Assembly: GCA_039090855.1 (NCBI GenBank)
Contig: CM077010.1
Span: forward strand, 50,982,905-51,046,904
DNA from: Macrothele yani
Lineage: Eukaryota; Arthropoda; Arachnida; Araneae; Macrothelidae
Length of the DNA stretch: 64,000 bases
Direction of reading: 5' to 3'
The notes beneath the pieces were generated by a model, which saw only the letters and a program-made list of their open reading frames with translations, did no database searches and was not told the DNA's origin. Of this stretch, positions 22,030 to 32,573 are shown one piece after another (the stretch's first letter is position 1; each line of letters starts with the position of its first letter). A program made the position numbers and the translations under genes.

Positions 22030-23165
22030 TCAGCACTAAACTCGGAAAGTTGTTTTCGTGTAAACTTACCTTAATAACTTTTTATTTGATCTTTCGCGTT
22101 AAATGATTTTTTCTCCGGCACACTTGTTATTCCCTTCGCGGCTTGTTTTAGACTCCTATTCGACGGTTAGTTTGAAACTTCATAACAAAGCTTTTTCTAC
22201 CAAATAATGCGACATCTGGTATTACAAATCGGGACTATCTAAATTCTCGACAATGTGTTATTGGGCTACATCTGCTTTTAGATGCAGTCTTGCTCACTTT
22301 CACATGTCAAGATTTCAGTTTTTATTGTAGCTTACAGCGTTTAGATAGATCGATATTTTGCAAAATGTATTATATAAAGAGCACTAAACTCGGAAAGTTC
22401 ATTAAATTAAAAAAGTAAAAAATAATTAAAGCGTACAAATTTATATTCGAATTGTGTTAAATTAAATTAATATACAAACGCAACTTGCCGTGATATTAAG
22501 ACTTTAATCCGAATTTTGTAGATCGGATAAATAGAACTCTAGTCACTGATAACCCAATGTTTTTAAATTAGCACGCGATCACCCTGACATCTAAAAGTGA
22601 TCGTGTGCTATTATATAGCAGGCAATCATTTTGACATCGCGAGAGCACACACGAATTATTCGATAAGTGATGGCGCACAATGAAGACGTTGCTGTGACAT
22701 CAAGAGTTCTAGAGAGACAGACGGATCTGAGTGTTTATATATATATTATGGTGTTGACAAGTGAAGAGATGGAATCCAGCGTATGACACACTCTCTTCAC
22801 CATCGAAGTTATGATGAGGAGATTTACGATTCCTGATATCCTCAGTGTTTATCAGTGGAACGTTCGCAGAACAGTGATACTCGAATTACTTTCGCATTCC
22901 AGAACCCCATTGCTTATTCTTCCACCATATGATACCTAATGTTCTTCATAAACAAGACATGAAGGTTCTCTTATGACTGTGTCGCTCTATGATGTCTACA
23001 TGATGTGAATGCCCTACCTTGGCTAAACATGTTCCCAGATATTTCCCAATGCAGTTGGAATGTCTTAGAACGTCTTCTCCTAGGGTGGTCAGATCCATTA
23101 TATGCACAAGACGCATGTCCAGTTTGAAGACGGGTGGAATGTGCAGCACGACATTCTTCGAGGCC
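22030..23165. other. AT-rich intron sequence, nothing recognised
   Basis: No gene or terminal repeat is recognised. The phrase AGCACTAAACTCGGAAAGTT occurs twice (about 22031 and 22381), and an imperfect inverted repeat lies at about 22570-22603 (GCACGCGATCAC / GTGATCGTGTGC). Confidence 0.45.
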
Positions 23166-25676
23166 TGTATACAGGGTGCACCCACCACAAGTCATCCTGA
23201 AGAAGAAATTGAAGAATTTTATGAGGAAATTCGTCATCTAAATAATAAAGGTAAGCAGCACTTGAAGATAATTATGGGAGATTTCAATGCAAAAATAGGG
23301 CACCGGCAACAGAATGAAACTTCAGTAGGTAAATTCGGTCACGGCAACAGAAACCAGCGTGGAAATACTCTCGTTGAGTTTGCAGAGGCAGAAGGATTTT
23401 TCATCTTGAATTCCTTTTTCAAGAAAAAGCCACACAGGAAATGGACATGGAGACATCCAATTGGGACGACAAGTGAAATTGATTTTATTATGTGTAACAA
23501 AAAATTCGTCATCGAAGACTGCAGTGTGCTGAACAAGTTCAACACAGGTAGTGACCATAGATTGGTGAGATGTAAGATGCACCTCAACACTAAACTGGAA
23601 CGTGGCAAGCTCATAAGACAAACAAAATGTATTGACATAACCAACCTTAAAAAACACCATAATACTTTCAAGTTGGAACTGAAGAACAGATTCTCTGCTT
23701 TAGAAGGCCTAACATCGGAAGAAGTGGATATTTCGGAAGTTAACAGAAAAGTAACCAAAGCTCTTATGGAAACAGCAACAAAACTAGCTGGGTCTAAGAA
23801 CAAGTTGCATGTAAACAAATTATCAGGAAAAACCAAAATGTTGATGCAAAAAAGAAGAGAGATGAGGACAACTAAAAAAGATGTGACTTCCAAAGTGGAA
23901 TATATAGAGCTATGCAAGACAGCACGAAAAAGTATCACTGAAGACGTAAGGAAATTCAACTGTGAGCTAGTGAGGAAAGCAATTGAAAACAACCAAAGCC
24001 TAAAGATAGCAAAGGGACATCTCAATAAGGGAAGAAAACAGATTATGGCTCTGAGAAAAGAAGATGGTTCTATAACAAGAAATAGAGGCGAAATTTTGAC
24101 AAGAGTGAAAGATTTCTACTCCAAATTATATGAAAGGGATGATACATGTACTCCAGACATCATGAAAGGTATCAGAGTTCTTCCAGTCCTCCCAGCAGAA
24201 GTTGCTCATGCAATCAAGAACATGAAGCGGGGGAAAGCTCCAGGAGAAGATGGAATTACTATAGACATCATACAAGAAGCAAGTGGAGAAATTGAAACAG
24301 TACTCGCCCAAATTTTCACTCGATGCCTTAATGAAGGGAAGATTCCTGAGGTTTGGAACAATGCTACAATGATCCTGCTACATAAAAAAGGTGACATTGA
24401 GGATCTCAGGAACTACAGACCTATCAGCCTCCTATCAGTGGTTTATAAAATCTTCACTAAAGTTCTTTCACACCGCTTGAAGGTAACACTGGACATGGCT
24501 CAACCGAGAGAACAAGCTGGATTCAGGAGTGGCTACAGCACAATAGATCATATCCACGTACTGAGAGAACTAATTGAAAGAGCGAGGGAATATGAACTTC
24601 CATTGTGCATGGCTTTTATCGATTATGAAAAAGCCTTTGATTCGGTGAAACCATCAGCAGTTACCACGGCTCTGAAATCCTGCGGTATTGAAGATGCATA
24701 CATTAATATTATTAATAACATCTATGAAAATGCAAGTGCAAAGATTCGGCTGTTTGAAAATACAACACACATAAAAATTGGAAAGGGAGTGAGACAAGGT
24801 GACACCATATCTCCGAAGCTCTTTAATGCCACATTGGAAAATGTCTTTCAATCACTGAACTGGGAAAACAAAGGGATAAAGATTAATGGAGATTATCTAA
24901 CCCACCTTCGTTTTGCTGATGACGTAGTCATTTTTGCAACTACCCCATCAGAGCTGCAGAGTATGATCCAGGAACTTGCTGACAAGAGTAAAGAAGTGGG
25001 ATTAAAAATGAACTTTCAGAAGACAAAAGTGATGTTCAATGCTTTTACAAGAAATGAAGATTTATCGATTGATGGAGAACAACTGGAGATAACAGATACG
25101 TATGTTTATCTTGGACAGCAGATATCAAGTGAGGGTCACATTGATGAAGAAATTAATCGGCGTACAAAACTTGCCTGGAGAGCTTTTGGAAGAAACAGCA
25201 TAATTTTCAAGAGCAATATGCCATTATGTCTTAAAAGAAAAGTGTTTGATCAATGCATCCTTCCAGTGCTTACGTATGGTGCAGAGACGTGGACCTTAAC
25301 TAAAAGAGACATGCAAAGGCTGCAGACAACTCAAAGTAGCATGGAGAGGTGCATACTTGGTGTAACCAGGAGAGATAAGAAGAGGAACTCGTGGATCCGA
25401 AAAATGACGAGAGTGGAAGACATCATGATCAGAGTTAAATCCCTGAAATGGCAATGGGCTGGACATACTGCCAGAAGGACAGACCATAGATGGACAGCCG
25501 AAATTTTAGATTGGATTCCAAGGGACAGGAAAAGACCCAGAAAAAGACCACATGGGAGATGGGTGGATGAAATTCGTAAATATGCGGGAGTGACATGGAG
25601 GAGACTGGCACAAGACAGACCGTTGTGGAGGAAACTTGGGGAGACCTTCGTCCAGCAGTGGATTGATAATGGTTGA
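23049..25676 (+). CDS. RTE-like endonuclease-reverse transcriptase, long open frame
   Basis: An uninterrupted frame, 885 codons if extended back to 23019; the first ATG is at 23049. The LINE-derived part starts near 23172. It carries the C-terminal half of an apurinic-type endonuclease (IIMGDFNAKIG near codons 84-94 and GSDHR at 177-181). A reverse transcriptase follows with LHKKGDIEDLRNYRPISLLS, the catalytic FIDYEKAFD (533-541) and FADD (632-635, bases 24912-24923). The C-terminal region is rich in basic residues with a GHTARR..WTAEIL motif. The endonuclease N-terminus, with its catalytic Glu, is missing, so it is a truncated copy rather than a working element. Codons before 23172 are probably fortuitous host sequence. 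The open frame implies recent insertion. Confidence 0.85.
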   Translation: MQLECLRTSSPRVVRSIICTRRMSSLKTGGMCSTTFFEACIQGAPTTSHPEEEIEEFYEEIRHLNNKGKQHLKIIMGDFNAKIGHRQQNETSVGKFGHGNRNQRGNTLVEFAEAEGFFILNSFFKKKPHRKWTWRHPIGTTSEIDFIMCNKKFVIEDCSVLNKFNTGSDHRLVRCKMHLNTKLERGKLIRQTKCIDITNLKKHHNTFKLELKNRFSALEGLTSEEVDISEVNRKVTKALMETATKLAGSKNKLHVNKLSGKTKMLMQKRREMRTTKKDVTSKVEYIELCKTARKSITEDVRKFNCELVRKAIENNQSLKIAKGHLNKGRKQIMALRKEDGSITRNRGEILTRVKDFYSKLYERDDTCTPDIMKGIRVLPVLPAEVAHAIKNMKRGKAPGEDGITIDIIQEASGEIETVLAQIFTRCLNEGKIPEVWNNATMILLHKKGDIEDLRNYRPISLLSVVYKIFTKVLSHRLKVTLDMAQPREQAGFRSGYSTIDHIHVLRELIERAREYELPLCMAFIDYEKAFDSVKPSAVTTALKSCGIEDAYINIINNIYENASAKIRLFENTTHIKIGKGVRQGDTISPKLFNATLENVFQSLNWENKGIKINGDYLTHLRFADDVVIFATTPSELQSMIQELADKSKEVGLKMNFQKTKVMFNAFTRNEDLSIDGEQLEITDTYVYLGQQISSEGHIDEEINRRTKLAWRAFGRNSIIFKSNMPLCLKRKVFDQCILPVLTYGAETWTLTKRDMQRLQTTQSSMERCILGVTRRDKKRNSWIRKMTRVEDIMIRVKSLKWQWAGHTARRTDHRWTAEILDWIPRDRKRPRKRPHGRWVDEIRKYAGVTWRRLAQDRPLWRKLGETFVQQWIDNG

Positions 25677-25698
25677 CAATGATGATGATGATGATGAT
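23172..25698 (+). mobile_element. RTE-like LINE, copy 1, 5'-truncated
   Basis: LINE similarity begins inside the endonuclease domain near 23172 and runs to a stop at 25674-25676, followed by a (GAT)n tail (25679-25698). A very short 3' end with a trinucleotide tail is typical of RTE-clade elements. A second copy at 28.5 kb has the same end. Confidence 0.85.
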
Positions 25699-25699
25699 A

Positions 25700-26676
25700 C
25701 AGGGTGCATAGGAAAGTCCCTTTAGCCTGGAATAACTTGCGAACGGAGAGAGGTACAATTATGCAAGTGAGATAACGGTATAGTAAAGCGACTATGCCGG
25801 ATCGAATGCAATCGATAGCAGCGCCCCTAGTGGCAAAATGCGGAAGTTAGCCATTGCAAATCAAAAACAAAAAGAGATAGAGCAACATTTCCAATTACAA
25901 AGTTGTAGAACATCAATTAATTAGTACAAAACAACATTTTTTCACACGGATAATATAAATTGTCGCCTGAATACCCTACAATGTCCGAAATCGATGCGCG
26001 ACGATTCAAATCTGCATATTCACATTTCGCAAATGTAGCCGTATGCAAATGCAGATTGTGACATTATACCATACCTACGATATACAAACCAGTAGCAGGA
26101 TGTACCCTGATCAGACGTTTAGGTCTACGTACGCTGTGGGAGAATGGCGAGCTTGGATTTCTGGGGTTACGTAAAAAATCAGGTGTATGCAACAGCGCCT
26201 ACAAGTCTACGTCGTCGTGTTACAAATGCTACATCCAACTGTATCGTCGTGTTACATCCAACTGTATTGACATAAGCACGCATTTATGCAATAAATTGTG
26301 TGCGTTTGCTCATACCTATGCCTGTTCCCTTCAAACGTTCGCACAAAAGGTTGCGCATCGATTTCGGACATTTTAGGGTATTCAGGTGACAATTTATCTT
26401 ATTCATGTGACAATGTATCTTATTCATGTTAAATAAATGTCGTTTTGTACTAATTAATTGATGCTCTACAACTTTGTAGTTGGAAATTTTGCTCTATCTC
26501 TTTTCGTTTTCGATTTGTAATGGCTAACTTCCGCATTTCGCCACTAGGGGCGCTGCTATTGGTTGCATTCGATCGGGCGTAGTCGCTTTACTATACCGTT
26601 ATCTCACTTGCATAATTGTACCTCTCTCTCCGTTCGCAAGTTATTCCAGGCTAAAGGGACTTTCCTATGCACCCTG
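25700..26676. mobile_element. Non-autonomous DNA transposon with TIRs of about 300 bp
   Basis: The first 300 bp or so (CAGGGTGCATAGGAAAGTCC...) recur in reverse complement at the right end (about 26370-26676) with few mismatches. TA flanks both sides (25698-25699, 26677-26678). The centre is about 370 bp and keeps a transposase sliver (26156-26239). It sits directly after the RTE (GAT)n tail. Confidence 0.9.
26156..26239 (+). pseudogene. Transposase sliver inside long-TIR element
   Basis: The frame reads DFWGYVKNQVYATAPTS then LRRRVTNAT. This matches the segment following the third catalytic Asp (family D.F.WG.VK..VY.T......L..RI..A) of mariner-like transposases such as the DD41D element at 32.6-34.1 kb. 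Sequence upstream (EWRAW) is only loosely transposase-like. It suggests the element arose by internal deletion of an autonomous relative. Confidence 0.65.
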
Positions 26677-26678
26677 TA

Positions 26679-27989
26679 TAGCAATACTACGACGCCTTGC
26701 TGAATGTTCCACGAGTAATATGCGACATACTGAAGACTGAAGAGTACCGAAAACAGCATTCATGTCAGGGTGCCTCATCGTCATCATAGATATACATACT
26801 CTACGCTATACTTTATTACTATACCAAGTATAACGTAGTTTTCTTTCTTCTGTAACTTAGTCCTTACGTTAGTAATTATGTTATGTGTGCTACGTTAATG
26901 CAATATTAGAAGGTGCCTATACACCTTACAAGAAAGAGGTCAAGTAGTACTTACAAATACTTTTATTGTGCTTTCATGGGTTAACTCCACACTCACATAT
27001 GGTTTATTGGCGTTCTCAATACAATATCAGTGATTTAACATCCAATCGCAGTATAACAGCACGTCTATCATCACTAACATCAATCCCCTTAAACAACCGC
27101 TTCATTGCCTTTTTATCTATCGTTCTTATCCGGCCACACATACGTCACACTTGTTCCGGCCTCAGTGTGTTGCCAACATTATTCTCGTTTGAGGGAAAAG
27201 ACATAACATTAAGGTTTAAAAATGTCTAAGAGAACAAACTCAAATTTACAGAGAAACAGAAACTCAAAACGAAAGTTAAAATAGAATATACGTTACACAA
27301 GTTTGATGCATCTTCAGTTTCATCGTTTTGCAATCTTGTGTTCTATGGACGAAACCGGTAGTCCTTGAAAAACATGGCGAACAGTTAGTACTTGGTCTCT
27401 GATGTCATTTCCCTCAAGCATGACAGCTCCTTTTTGTCTGCATGAATATACTGTGCTTCACTAATGCTCTCTCAACCCATTTTGTTATTTCTACCTTCCT
27501 ACAAGGATGCTTTTGTCTTTGCATACGTATAAATCATCACTCAACACATAGCTTAGAGGGATGAAGAGCAGCAAATTGTTTATATTGTGCTTATAAAGAT
27601 TCTGCGAGCAAGAAAAGATACAAAATTTTTGACACTGCAAATCTTAACGACAAGTTTCTAAATTTCCATATCCCATATTTTCAAAATTGTGACTCATTTT
27701 CAATCCTGGGGATTAAGTAAAATATAGTTGGGCGAAGATTATTTCATTTTGGGTTTGTTTTTTTTTGTTTTCGTTCAAACTGTACCACGCCACGATATTT
27801 ATTTTCTTTCTTTAGTAAAATCTCTGAAGTTTTTGTTCTACCGTAAGACTCACTGCATCTGCTGTCTTCGAGCAGACTATACTACAATACGATTCACAGG
27901 CAAACGAGGTTCTGGGAGCAGTCTGAGATGCCCGAGGTTTTAGAAATGTAGCTTCGTCTTTTTTGTTGTTGTTTTTTCTTGTGGAGATA
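26679..27989. other. Intron, nothing recognised
   Basis: No exon, RNA gene or element ends recognised on either strand. Confidence 0.5.
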
Positions 27990-28000
27990 CCGCTGGATTC

Positions 28001-28223
28001 TTTTTTTTTTTTTTGATTGGGGGTTTAACGACCACCGTGAGCAACTCAATGGGCTATAAGCAGTCGCCCGTCCCTAATTTAGGGTCACTGGTTCCATGGA
28101 AGGGAGAGAGCCAGTGCCGTAAGACAAACCCAACATCCATGCCTGACCGGGATTCGAACCCGGACCCCTTTCGGACGAATGATCAGAGGCCAGCGCCTTA
28201 GACCACTGCGCCACCTGGGCGGC
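28001..28223 (-). mobile_element. SINE family 2, best-preserved copy
   Basis: An A tail (T run 28001-28014), body, and tRNA-like head with good A and B boxes (GGCGCAGTGGTCTAAGGCGC; GGTTCGAATCC) on the minus strand. An 11-bp target duplication CCGCTGGATTC lies at 27990-28000 and 28224-28234, so the ends are exact. Confidence 0.95.
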
Positions 28224-28472
28224 CCGCTGGATTCGAATTCACGATTTCAAGAAAGTTATTCTATTAGCTGGTGCGAAAAAGGCATTAAAAACATTTCTGT
28301 ATTATTCTAAAACGTCCTTAAAGTAATTTTTAATCATTGCAGTGTCCTTTCATTACTTCTGAATGGACCATTTGCCAAGAGAGAATAGTGAAGTTGTAAC
28401 CAATAAAAAATTGCCTATGTGAGCGATAAAGTGCTTGAATCCGGGTTTGTAAATTATATGTATAATTTACAG

Positions 28473-29736
28473 TAGTTTATAAAATCTGCACTAAAGTTCT
28501 TTCACACCGCTTGAAGGTAACACTGGACATGGCTCAACCGAGAGAACAAGCTGGATTCAGGAGTGGCTACAGCACAATAGATCATATCCATGTGCTGAGA
28601 GAACTAATTGAAAGAGCGAGGGAATATGAACTTCCATTGTGCATGGCTTTTATCGATTATGAAAAAGCCTTTGATTCGGTGAAACCATCAGCAGTTACCA
28701 CGGCTCTGAAATCCTGCGGTATTGAAGATGCATACATTAATATTATTAATAACATCTATGAAAATGCAAGTGCAAAGATTAGGCTGTTTGAAAATACAAC
28801 ACACATAAAAATTGGAAAGGGAGTGAGACAAGGTGACACCATATCTCCGAAGCTCTTTAATGCCACATTGGAGGGTGTCTTTCAATCACTGAACTGGGAA
28901 AACAAAGGAATAAAGATTAATGGAGATTATCTAACCCACCTTTGTTTTGCTGATGACATAGTCATTTTTGCAACTACCCCATCAGAGCTGGAGAGTATGA
29001 TCCAGGAACTTGCTGACAAGAGTAAAGAAGTGGGATTAAAAATGAACTTTCAGAAGACAAAAGTGATGTTCAATGCTTTTACAAGAAATGAAGATTTATC
29101 GATTGATGGAGAAAAGCTTGAGATAACAGATACGTGCGTTTATCTTGGACATCAGATATCAAGTGAGGGTCACATTGATGAAGAAATTAATCGGCGTACA
29201 AAACTTGCCTGGAGAGCTTTTGGAAGAAACAGCATAATTTTCAAGAGCAATATGCCATTATGTCTTAGAAGAAAAGTGTTTGATCAATGCATCCTTCCAG
29301 TGCTTACGTATGGTGCAGAGACGTGGACCTTAACTAAAAGAGACATACAAAGGCTGCAGACAACTCAAAGCAGCATGGAGAGGTGCATACTTGGTGTAAC
29401 CAGGAGAGATAAGAAGAGGAACTCGTGGATCCGAAAAATGACAGGAGTGGAAGACATCATGATCAGAGTTAAATCCCTGAAATGGCAATGGGCTGGACAT
29501 ACTGCCAGAAGGACAGATCATCGATGGACAGCCGAAATTTTAGATTGGATCCCAAGGGACAGGAAAAGACCCAGAAGAAGACCACATGGGAGATGGGTGG
29601 ATGAAATTCGAAAGTATGCAGGGGTGACATGGAGGAGACTGGCACAAGACAGACCGTTGTGGAGGAAACTTGGGGAGACCTTCGTCCAGCAGTGGATTGA
29701 TAATGGTTGACAATGATGATGATGATGATGATGATA
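28473..29736 (+). mobile_element. RTE-like LINE, copy 2, strongly 5'-truncated
   Basis: Near-identical to copy 1 from GTTTATAAAATCT (copy 1 about 24440) to the stop and the (GAT)n tail. Roughly eleven residue changes in 399 are seen between the copies. The breakpoint near 28473 is the insertion junction of a truncated retrotransposition product. Confidence 0.9.
28511..29710 (+). pseudogene. RTE reverse transcriptase fragment, open frame
   Basis: An open frame of 399 codons, first ATG at 28529. It begins inside the reverse transcriptase after the RPISLL block and keeps FIDYEKAFD and FADD (LCFADDIVIFA, where copy 1 has LRFADDVV) and the whole basic C-terminal region. It lacks the endonuclease and RT fingers, so it cannot act alone. 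The frame has no stop or shift relative to copy 1. Confidence 0.85.
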
Positions 29737-29740
29737 TGTA

Positions 29741-31007
29741 CAACGGCTGTCCCATAAACACTGAGATTAAAATCACACAAAATGAAGAAATATAGGTACA
29801 AGAAAATATATGTTATTCTTTCTCAAAGTACCTTCCCTCGGATGATATGCAACGGTCCCATCGTTTAGTCCACTTTTCAAAGCATGTGGAGAAGGCATTT
29901 TGTGGAAACTGCTTTAGCGACCCCTGTACAGCTTTAATAACGTCAACATCTGTGTTGAATGTTGCGCCACGGAACTTCTCCTTCATTGTCGAAAACAACC
30001 AGAAATTGCACGGCGCGAGGTGAGGACTATAGGCAAGCTGTGGCATGATTTCAATACTGCATTTCGTAAGAAACTGATGAACACAAGCAACCACATATGG
30101 GCGGACGTTATCATGGTGTAGGGTCCACTTGTCCATCAGTTCCGGTCGCTTAATCGATATGTGTCGTGGGGTGTGGAGGAACGGCGTGCTAGTAGACTAC
30201 ACCTTGATGATCAAAGAAAACTATCATCGTTACCTTCCCAGATGATTTGGTTTGGCCGACTTTTTTTCCGCAGGAGGCGAGCCTGTGTGTTTCCAGACAC
30301 TCATTGCGCGCTTCCAAAGGAGGTCGAAATAGTCGACCCGTGTTTCATCGGCAGTTATTACTGTGTTTAGAAAGTTTGGATCCTTTGCAGTCATTTGTTT
30401 CTACTCATGACGCACCTGAACTCTGGCTAACAATTGTTCTCTCGTCAAAGGATGAGGTACCCATCTGTAATACACACGATACAGCAATAAATTGCGGTGT
30501 AAAATGAGGAATGCCGAGGTTTTTGAGATATATATTCACACGTCATTCGTCGATCTTCTTGCAGGATTACCCAAGCAGTTTTAACAATACGCTCCATAAC
30601 AACACTTTCAGGTCGACCAGGCCTAGGAGCGAGTTCTGCCGGCAAACGCCCTTTTTGAAATCATGGTGCCATCTAAAAATCGTTGACCCACCCAAACATT
30701 TATTTTTGTAAGCTTTTTTCATTGAATCAACTGTTTCTGGAGCCGTTTTACCCAAACGATAGGAACATTTTATCGCACAACGCATTTCACTTCTTAACTC
30801 TGAATCACTCCCCTCCATAGCTGTATGGCGAAATGCAGACGTACCTTAAACAACTGCGCAATAACAAAACGAAAATCGTCTGCCGCGGCTAATAGCTGTT
30901 GCCATAGATACTTCCTTAATTCAGTTAGTCGTCTGCGTGGTTATTTTTTCCTTCGCACTGTTGCCACCTCAAAAAAATTACTCTCAGTTTTTATGGAAAG
31001 GCCGTTG
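29741..31007 (-). mobile_element. mariner element with TIRs and TA duplication
   Basis: The left end CAACGGCTGTCCCATAAACA from 29741 pairs with the right end, whose reverse complement is CAACGGCCTTTCCATAAAAA, ending at 31007. TA lies at 29739-29740 and 31008-31009. It lies a few bases beyond the (GAT)n tail of RTE copy 2. Confidence 0.9.
29813..30818 (-). pseudogene. mariner transposase, broken
   Basis: The minus strand begins MEGSDSELRSEMRCAIKCSY near 30818, then STIFRWHHDFKKG, ELAPRPGRPESVV and ILQEDRRMTCEYIS (DNA-binding region). The middle is frameshifted. The 29813-30136 frame has KWTLHHDNVRPYVVACV with the second catalytic Asp and AYSPHLAPCNFWLF, where the third catalytic Asp (family APCDFWLF) has become Asn. 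The C-terminus FEKWTKRWDRCISSEGRYFE is intact. Confidence 0.85.
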
Positions 31008-31021
31008 TATATATACATATA

Positions 31022-31190
31022 TCACATACGGTGGCCAAGTGGTCAGAGGCGCAGATTTCTGGTCAGTCGTCCCAGATGATGAGTCTGGGTTCGAATTCAT
31101 GATGCTGACTCTCCGCTCTTGGAACCAGTTTCTCGAATTAAGGACGGGCTAGAGCTTAGCAGCTTCTCGTAATTTATAGTTAACTCCCCA
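31022..31190 (+). mobile_element. SINE family 2-like, diverged
   Basis: The tRNA-like head CGGTGGCCAAGTGGTCAGAG and B box GGGTTCGAATTC are followed by a shortened body (TTGGAACCAGTTTCTCGAAT, AGGACGGGCTAGAGC). It is more diverged than other copies. Confidence 0.6.
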
Positions 31191-31195
31191 ACCCC

Positions 31196-32167
31196 TTCGA
31201 AAAGAAATAAAAAGAAGTAGAGCACTAATTCCGAAGTTTAAATTGCAATATTACTTACACAGTTCAATCTTAAGTAATTGATTTCATCCTCTCGCGTAAT
31301 TTATGAAAACTGTCCAACGAATAATTTCGGGAGAAACAATTCACGTGTACTTCTATCTTAAAAAGACTAATTTCCTGCAAAACATGTTGCCTTTTTGTAA
31401 CGTTTCTCAGCTTACTGGCATGGAATGTTACCGTCTGTTAATTTAGGTCGGTTATCAAGTTTCTACAATCATATTTCCAAGAAATATCTTTCGAATTCTC
31501 TTATTAAACTCCTCGCAGTGGGTTTAATTGAGCGTGAAAACCAGAATGCTCAATAGCCCTTCAGGCTGATAAACTCAACGATATAACATCTACAACTTTC
31601 TGTCTGCCATCACGATCGATATTGTACACGATTCTGAAATGCAGCAGTAGTTAAATTCATGCATGAGAACTTCGTGACAAATTATATTACCTGTGTCGCC
31701 GAAACAAATGAAGGAGAGTAGCATAATGGCACGGAAAATTGGAAACTGTAATTGAGTACAAAACTTGGGAGATGGAAAATGGGCTGTTTACCAAAGAGTG
31801 AACTGATTTCCTTTCCTTGAGGTGGATCTGCTGCTTCCTTCACACCATGAATCTCAGAAAGGATTACAAATTGTAGGGACCATCTAGCATTACAATTGTA
31901 ATCCACGTGGGATGCCTATTGTTAAACAGTGCACTCTGCCTTGCAATCTTCACACATATTTTAGCCCTTAATTTGGAAATTTCGATTTCTGAACTGAATG
32001 TGTTATTCTGGGCGTTTCATCAGCTGTTGTTCCTGGGCAGTTATTAAATCTGTCGGCTTCAAATGTTAATTTTTGTTTACTAGAATACTAGAACCTGAGC
32101 ACCAGAACCCTGTTGTAGTTGATATAATACGTAAAATTAAAACGTCTGTGTACTTAACAAAGTCTGC
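31196..32167. other. Intron, nothing recognised
   Basis: No recognisable coding or repeat features on either strand. Confidence 0.5.
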
Positions 32168-32388
32168 CTGCCGCACCGGCTGCGCTGTGGTCGAAGAGTT
32201 GGTTTATGACCTTTCGTCCGAAAAAGGGTCTGGGTTAGAATTCCGGTGAGGCATGGATGTTATGTTTGTCTTACGCCATTGGTTCTCTCCCTTCCCTGGG
32301 ACCAGTGGCCCTATATTAGGGACAGGAGACTGCTTATAGCCCATTGAGTTTCTCAGGGTGGTCGTTAAACCGTTAATGAAAAATAAAA
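32168..32388 (+). mobile_element. SINE family 2
   Basis: Head CTGCGCTGTGGTCGAAGAGT, degenerate B box GGGTTAGAATTCC, and the full body through TGGTCGTTAAAC to an A-rich end. Confidence 0.75.
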
Positions 32389-32573
32389 TATGCCTAAAAT
32401 GCAGTCAGACGGATTTCGTGAAAAAAAAATTAATAGTTTTTATTCGCTATAGAAACCTTCGAAGTAAAGGGCGGCCGTTAAAAACGTAACCAATTTCAAA
32501 TAATCATAGTAGTTTTAATATAACTGATCTCAATACACAACTTCTGTTATTTGACAGAACAGATCGTGAAGTT

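Noticed and set aside
23339..24025. 228-codon minus-strand frame
   Set aside because: It is the antisense shadow of the RTE open frame.
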